Origin: Acetobacteraceae bacterium
Lineage (GTDB): Bacteria > Pseudomonadota > Alphaproteobacteria > Acetobacterales > Acetobacteraceae
DNA: 7,007 nucleotides
Direction of reading: 5' to 3'
NCBI GenBank assembly: GCA_020853405.1
Contig: JADYYZ010000187.1
Coordinates: 1-7,007, forward strand
In this document: piece after piece, positions 4,541-7,007 of the stretch
Numbering within the stretch: the first letter of the stretch is position 1
How the letters are laid out: each line of letters opens with the position of its first letter
Notes under the pieces: model-generated
The model's input: the letters and a program-made list of their open reading frames with translations, nothing else
Told to the model about the DNA's origin: nothing
Database searches by the model: none
Made by a program: the position numbers and the translations under genes

Positions 4541-6022
4541 ATGCCCGACGGCAGCACCCCGCTTCCGGCCGACGACGACGCGCCGCTCTATGCCGCGCGC
4601 CGGAAGGTCTATCCGCGCGCGGTCAGGGGCCACATCCGCCGCATCAAATGGGCGGTGCTGATCCTGCTGCTCGGCATCTACTACCTGGTGCCGTGGCTGC
4701 GCTGGGACCGCGGCCCCGGCGTGCCGAACCAGGCCGTGCTGGCCGATGTGCAGAACGCGCGCCTGTTCTTCTTCTGGATCGAGATCTGGCCGCAGGAGAT
4801 CTACTTCCTGACCGGCGTGCTGATACTCGGCGCGATCGGCCTGTTCGCGGCCACCTCGCTGTTCGGGCGCATCTGGTGCGGCTTCACCTGCCCGCAGACC
4901 GTCTGGACCGACCTCTTCATGTGGGTGGAGCGGCTGATCGAGGGCGACCGCAATGCCCGCATCCGCCGCGATGGCGCACCACCCTCGGCCGCGCGCACGC
5001 GCCTCAAGCTGATGAAGCACGCTGCCTGGCTGCTGATCGCCGCCGCCACCGGCGGTGCCTGGATCATGTATTTCCAGGATGCGCCGACCGTCACGCGCGC
5101 CATCGTCACCGGCCGCGCTTCGGCGGAGACCTATTTCTTCTTCGCGCTGTTCACCGCCACCACCTATGTGCTGGCCGGCTTCGCGCGCGAACAGGTCTGC
5201 ACCTACATGTGCCCATGGCCGCGCTTCCAGGGCGCGATGCTGGACGATGACAGCCTGGTCGTCACCTACCGCGCCTGGCGGGGCGAGCCGCGCGGCAAGG
5301 CGAAGGCGATGGGCGTCGGCGACTGCGTCGACTGCTTCGCCTGCGTGCATGTCTGCCCGACCGGCATCGACATCCGCGACGGCCAGCAGATGGAATGCAT
5401 CGGCTGCGGCCTCTGCGTCGATGCCTGCGACGACGTGATGCGCAAGCTGAAGCGGCCCGAGGGGCTGATCGCGTTCGAGACGCTGGCCAACCTTGCCGCA
5501 AGCGGCGCCGCCGCCGCCCCCTTCCCGCCCGGCCCGGCGCGCCAGCAGGCAGGCATGGCGGCCCGCCGGCACATGCACCTGATCCGCCCGCGCACCATCA
5601 TGTATGCCGCCGTACTGGGCGCGGTCCTGGCGGTGATGCTGGGCGCCTTCCTGCTGCGCACCACGGTCAGCCTTGCCGCGCTCGCCGAACGCGCGCCGCC
5701 CTATGTGCTGCTTTCCGACGGCAGCGTGCGCAACGCCTACACGCTGAAACTGATCGACAAGCGGCGCGAGGCACGGCGTTACACGCTCGCGATCGACGGC
5801 CTGCCGGGGGCGCGGCTGGTGGTGCAGGATGCCGAGACCGCGGCGGATGGCCGGCCCGTGCTGGTCTCGGTTCCCGATGGCGTCGGCGCCTTCCGCGCAC
5901 TGGTGGCGGTGCCGCCGACCGAGGCGCTGCCCGCCAATACGCCGATCCGCTTGCGCCTGCTGGACGGCGAAGGAAGGGCCGTCGCTTCGGCCGACAGCGC
6001 CTTCCTCGCGCCCGCGCCATGA
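4541..6022 (+). CDS. ccoG: CcoG/RdxA/FixG membrane polyferredoxin, oxidase assembly and Cu(II) reduction
   Basis: CcoG (also RdxA or FixG) is an inner-membrane iron-sulfur protein. In Rhodobacter its homologue has been linked to reduction of Cu(II) to Cu(I) for cbb3 assembly. The 493-residue product has helices near residues 36-54, 83-110, 160-180, 195-215 and 353-375. Two [4Fe-4S] cluster motifs are complete: C262-x2-C265-x2-C268-x3-C272-P and C286-x2-C289-x2-C292-x3-C296. Two further conserved pairs, C113-x3-C117-P and C220-x3-C224-P, sit at membrane edges. The C-terminus (about 376-493) is the periplasmic Ig-like FixG domain, with 'LSDGSVRNAYTLKL'. The ATG at 4541 is 11 bases after the ccoP stop with only a weak GCGAG before it; a better GGAGG at 4518-4522 is too far away for normal use. 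The stop overlaps the ccoH start. Confidence 0.97.
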   Translation: MPDGSTPLPADDDAPLYAARRKVYPRAVRGHIRRIKWAVLILLLGIYYLVPWLRWDRGPGVPNQAVLADVQNARLFFFWIEIWPQEIYFLTGVLILGAIGLFAATSLFGRIWCGFTCPQTVWTDLFMWVERLIEGDRNARIRRDGAPPSAARTRLKLMKHAAWLLIAAATGGAWIMYFQDAPTVTRAIVTGRASAETYFFFALFTATTYVLAGFAREQVCTYMCPWPRFQGAMLDDDSLVVTYRAWRGEPRGKAKAMGVGDCVDCFACVHVCPTGIDIRDGQQMECIGCGLCVDACDDVMRKLKRPEGLIAFETLANLAASGAAAAPFPPGPARQQAGMAARRHMHLIRPRTIMYAAVLGAVLAVMLGAFLLRTTVSLAALAERAPPYVLLSDGSVRNAYTLKLIDKRREARRYTLAIDGLPGARLVVQDAETAADGRPVLVSVPDGVGAFRALVAVPPTEALPANTPIRLRLLDGEGRAVASADSAFLAPAP

Positions 6023-6495
6023 CCACGACGATGCCACCCGATCCGCGCCGCGGGAGCTGGATACCCTATGCGTTCGTCGCTGGCATGCTGCTGGTGGTCG
6101 CGGTCAATGGCGTGCTGGTCTATGCCGCGCTCTCGACCTTCACGGGGGTGACGGTGGCAAACGCCTATGACCGCGGCCGCGGCTACAACCAGGTCCTGGC
6201 CGAGGCAGCCCGCCAGGCGGCGCTGGGCTGGCGGGCCGAGGTCAGCTGGGCGGGCAGCGGCGTGCGCGTTGCCGTCACCGACCACGATGGCCTGCCGGTG
6301 GGCGGTCGCCTCGACGGCCTGCTGGTGCGGCCGCTGGAAGGCACGGCGTGGCCGCTCGCGCTTTCGGCCGCCGGTGCCGGCCGCTGGGCCGCGGATGCCG
6401 CCGGCCTTTCGCCCGGCCAATGGGAAGCAAGGCTGGTGCTGCACGGCCCGGCGGGCGAGCGCCTCGACATCCGCCGGCGGATCATCGTGCCGTGA
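6019..6495 (+). CDS. ccoH: FixH-family cbb3 oxidase assembly protein CcoH
   Basis: CcoH (FixH) is a small membrane protein needed for assembly or stability of the cbb3 complex; its exact biochemical role is not settled. The 158-residue product has one membrane helix (about residues 15-39). Next comes the FixH signature: 'LSTFTGVTVANAYDRGRGYNQ' around residues 38-58 (family form 'NAYxxGxxYN') and 'QAALGWRAEV' near 67-76. The remaining ~85 residues form a beta-rich periplasmic domain ending in 'RRRIIVP'. The start codon overlaps the ccoG stop as ATGA at 6019-6022, and the stop overlaps the putative GTG start of ccoI as GTGA at 6492-6495. That arrangement implies translational coupling. Confidence 0.95.
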   Translation: MTTTMPPDPRRGSWIPYAFVAGMLLVVAVNGVLVYAALSTFTGVTVANAYDRGRGYNQVLAEAARQAALGWRAEVSWAGSGVRVAVTDHDGLPVGGRLDGLLVRPLEGTAWPLALSAAGAGRWAADAAGLSPGQWEARLVLHGPAGERLDIRRRIIVP

Positions 6496-7007
6496 CCGTG
6501 CTCGGCACGCCGCGCGCCGCCCCGGTCGCGCAAAGCACGCGCACGGCAGGCAAGCCGACGGGCACGTGCCTGCATTGCGGCGCCCCGGCCGAGGAGCGGT
6601 TCTGCTGTGCCGGCTGTGCCGGCGCGCACGCGCTGGTCAGCGGCCTCGGGCTCGATGCGTTCTACCGGCGCGCGACGGCTGCCGCCGGCACCTTGCGCCC
6701 CGACCCGGCGCCGCCGGTGCCGCTCGCGCCGCACGCCGAAGCCACCGAGGATGGCGGCTTCCGGCTCGACCTGATGCTGGCGGGGCTTTCCTGTGGTGCC
6801 TGCGTGTGGCTGGTGGAACAGGCGCTGGCCGCCGAGCCGGATGTCACGCGGGCGCGCGCGCTGCTGACGACGCGGCGGCTGTCGCTCGCCTGGCGCGGCG
6901 AGCGGGCGCGGGCCGAGGCGTTCGCCGCGCTGTTGGCGCGGCTCGGCTTCCGCGCGGTGCCGTTCAGCCTGCCCTGCATCGCCGCCGCCGACGACGCCGA
7001 GACACGC
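6492..7007 (+). CDS. ccoI: Cu+-exporting P1B-type ATPase CcoI/FixI, 5' part only
   Basis: The frame is open from GTG at 6492 to the right edge, giving the first 172 residues of a protein that is usually about 700-800 long. CcoI (FixI, CopA2-type) exports Cu+ across the inner membrane for loading the oxidase CuB centre. The N-terminus has the CcoI-type cysteine-rich region, C26-x2-C29 followed by C38-C39-x2-C42. A heavy-metal-associated domain follows from about residue 91 to 157, with the metal motif C101-G-A-C104 in 'AGLSCGACVWLVEQAL' and a terminal 'LGFRAVPF'. The membrane helices, CPC motif and ATPase domains lie outside the window. No ATG is available in this frame. GTG at 6492 overlaps the ccoH stop, with GGCGGA at 6476-6481 as a possible weak ribosome site; GTG at 6498 is an alternative. 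Position after ccoH supports the call. Confidence 0.95.
   Translation, partial: MTVLGTPRAAPVAQSTRTAGKPTGTCLHCGAPAEERFCCAGCAGAHALVSGLGLDAFYRRATAAAGTLRPDPAPPVPLAPHAEATEDGGFRLDLMLAGLSCGACVWLVEQALAAEPDVTRARALLTTRRLSLAWRGERARAEAFAALLARLGFRAVPFSLPCIAAADDAETR

Noticed and set aside
4499..6037. 512-codon open frame on the minus strand, antisense to ccoG
   Set aside because: Same cause: stop codons are rare opposite GC3-biased genes. The product is compositionally biased and ccoG is certain on the other strand.
1..7007. Mobile elements, CRISPR arrays, tRNA/rRNA genes, riboswitches
   Set aside because: No transposase, terminal repeats, regularly spaced repeats or recognisable RNA gene motifs were seen. 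Apart from 1071-1238 the window is almost entirely coding.

Overview
The window carries the start of a canonical alphaproteobacterial cbb3-type cytochrome c oxidase locus: ccoNOQP (the oxidase), followed directly by ccoG, ccoH and the 5' part of ccoI (assembly and copper supply), all on the + strand. The DNA is very GC-rich with strong GC3 codon bias. The gene order (ccoNOQP then GHI), a separate ccoQ and a FixK/FNR-type box upstream of ccoN all suggest an alphaproteobacterium. Rhodospirillales/Acetobacteraceae would fit, but that placement is a low-confidence inference.

Layout. Positions 1-281 (+) hold the 3' end of a DUF3574-like gene. After 9 bases, a convergent gene for a DUF2189 multi-pass membrane protein occupies 291-1070 (-). 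Positions 1071-1238 are the divergent intergenic region. It contains a perfect TTGAT-N4-ATCAA box (1159-1172), a 16-bp near-perfect palindrome (1133-1148), short direct repeats next to the DUF2189 ribosome binding site, and a 7-codon leader ORF. Then follow ccoN (1239-2732), ccoO (2743-3471), ccoQ (3486-3641), ccoP (3654-4529), ccoG (4541-6022), ccoH (6019-6495) and partial ccoI (from 6492 to the window end). Gaps within this run are 10, 14, 12 and 11 bases, followed by two 4-base overlaps, so a single operon is likely.

How it works together. CcoP (two hemes c) and CcoO (one heme c) pass electrons from cytochrome c or a quinol-fed donor to CcoN, where heme b and the heme b3-CuB centre reduce O2 to water with high affinity and proton pumping. 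CcoQ is a small stabilising subunit. CcoI is the P1B-type ATPase that exports copper for the CuB centre, CcoG is a membrane polyferredoxin linked to Cu(II) reduction, and CcoH is an assembly factor. The FNR/FixK box implies induction at low oxygen.

I see no undescribed multi-gene system here. The least-explained material is the uncharacterised DUF2189 membrane protein transcribed divergently from the oxidase and the repeat-rich regulatory region between them. There are no tRNAs, rRNAs, CRISPR arrays, insertion sequences or convincing intrinsic terminators.
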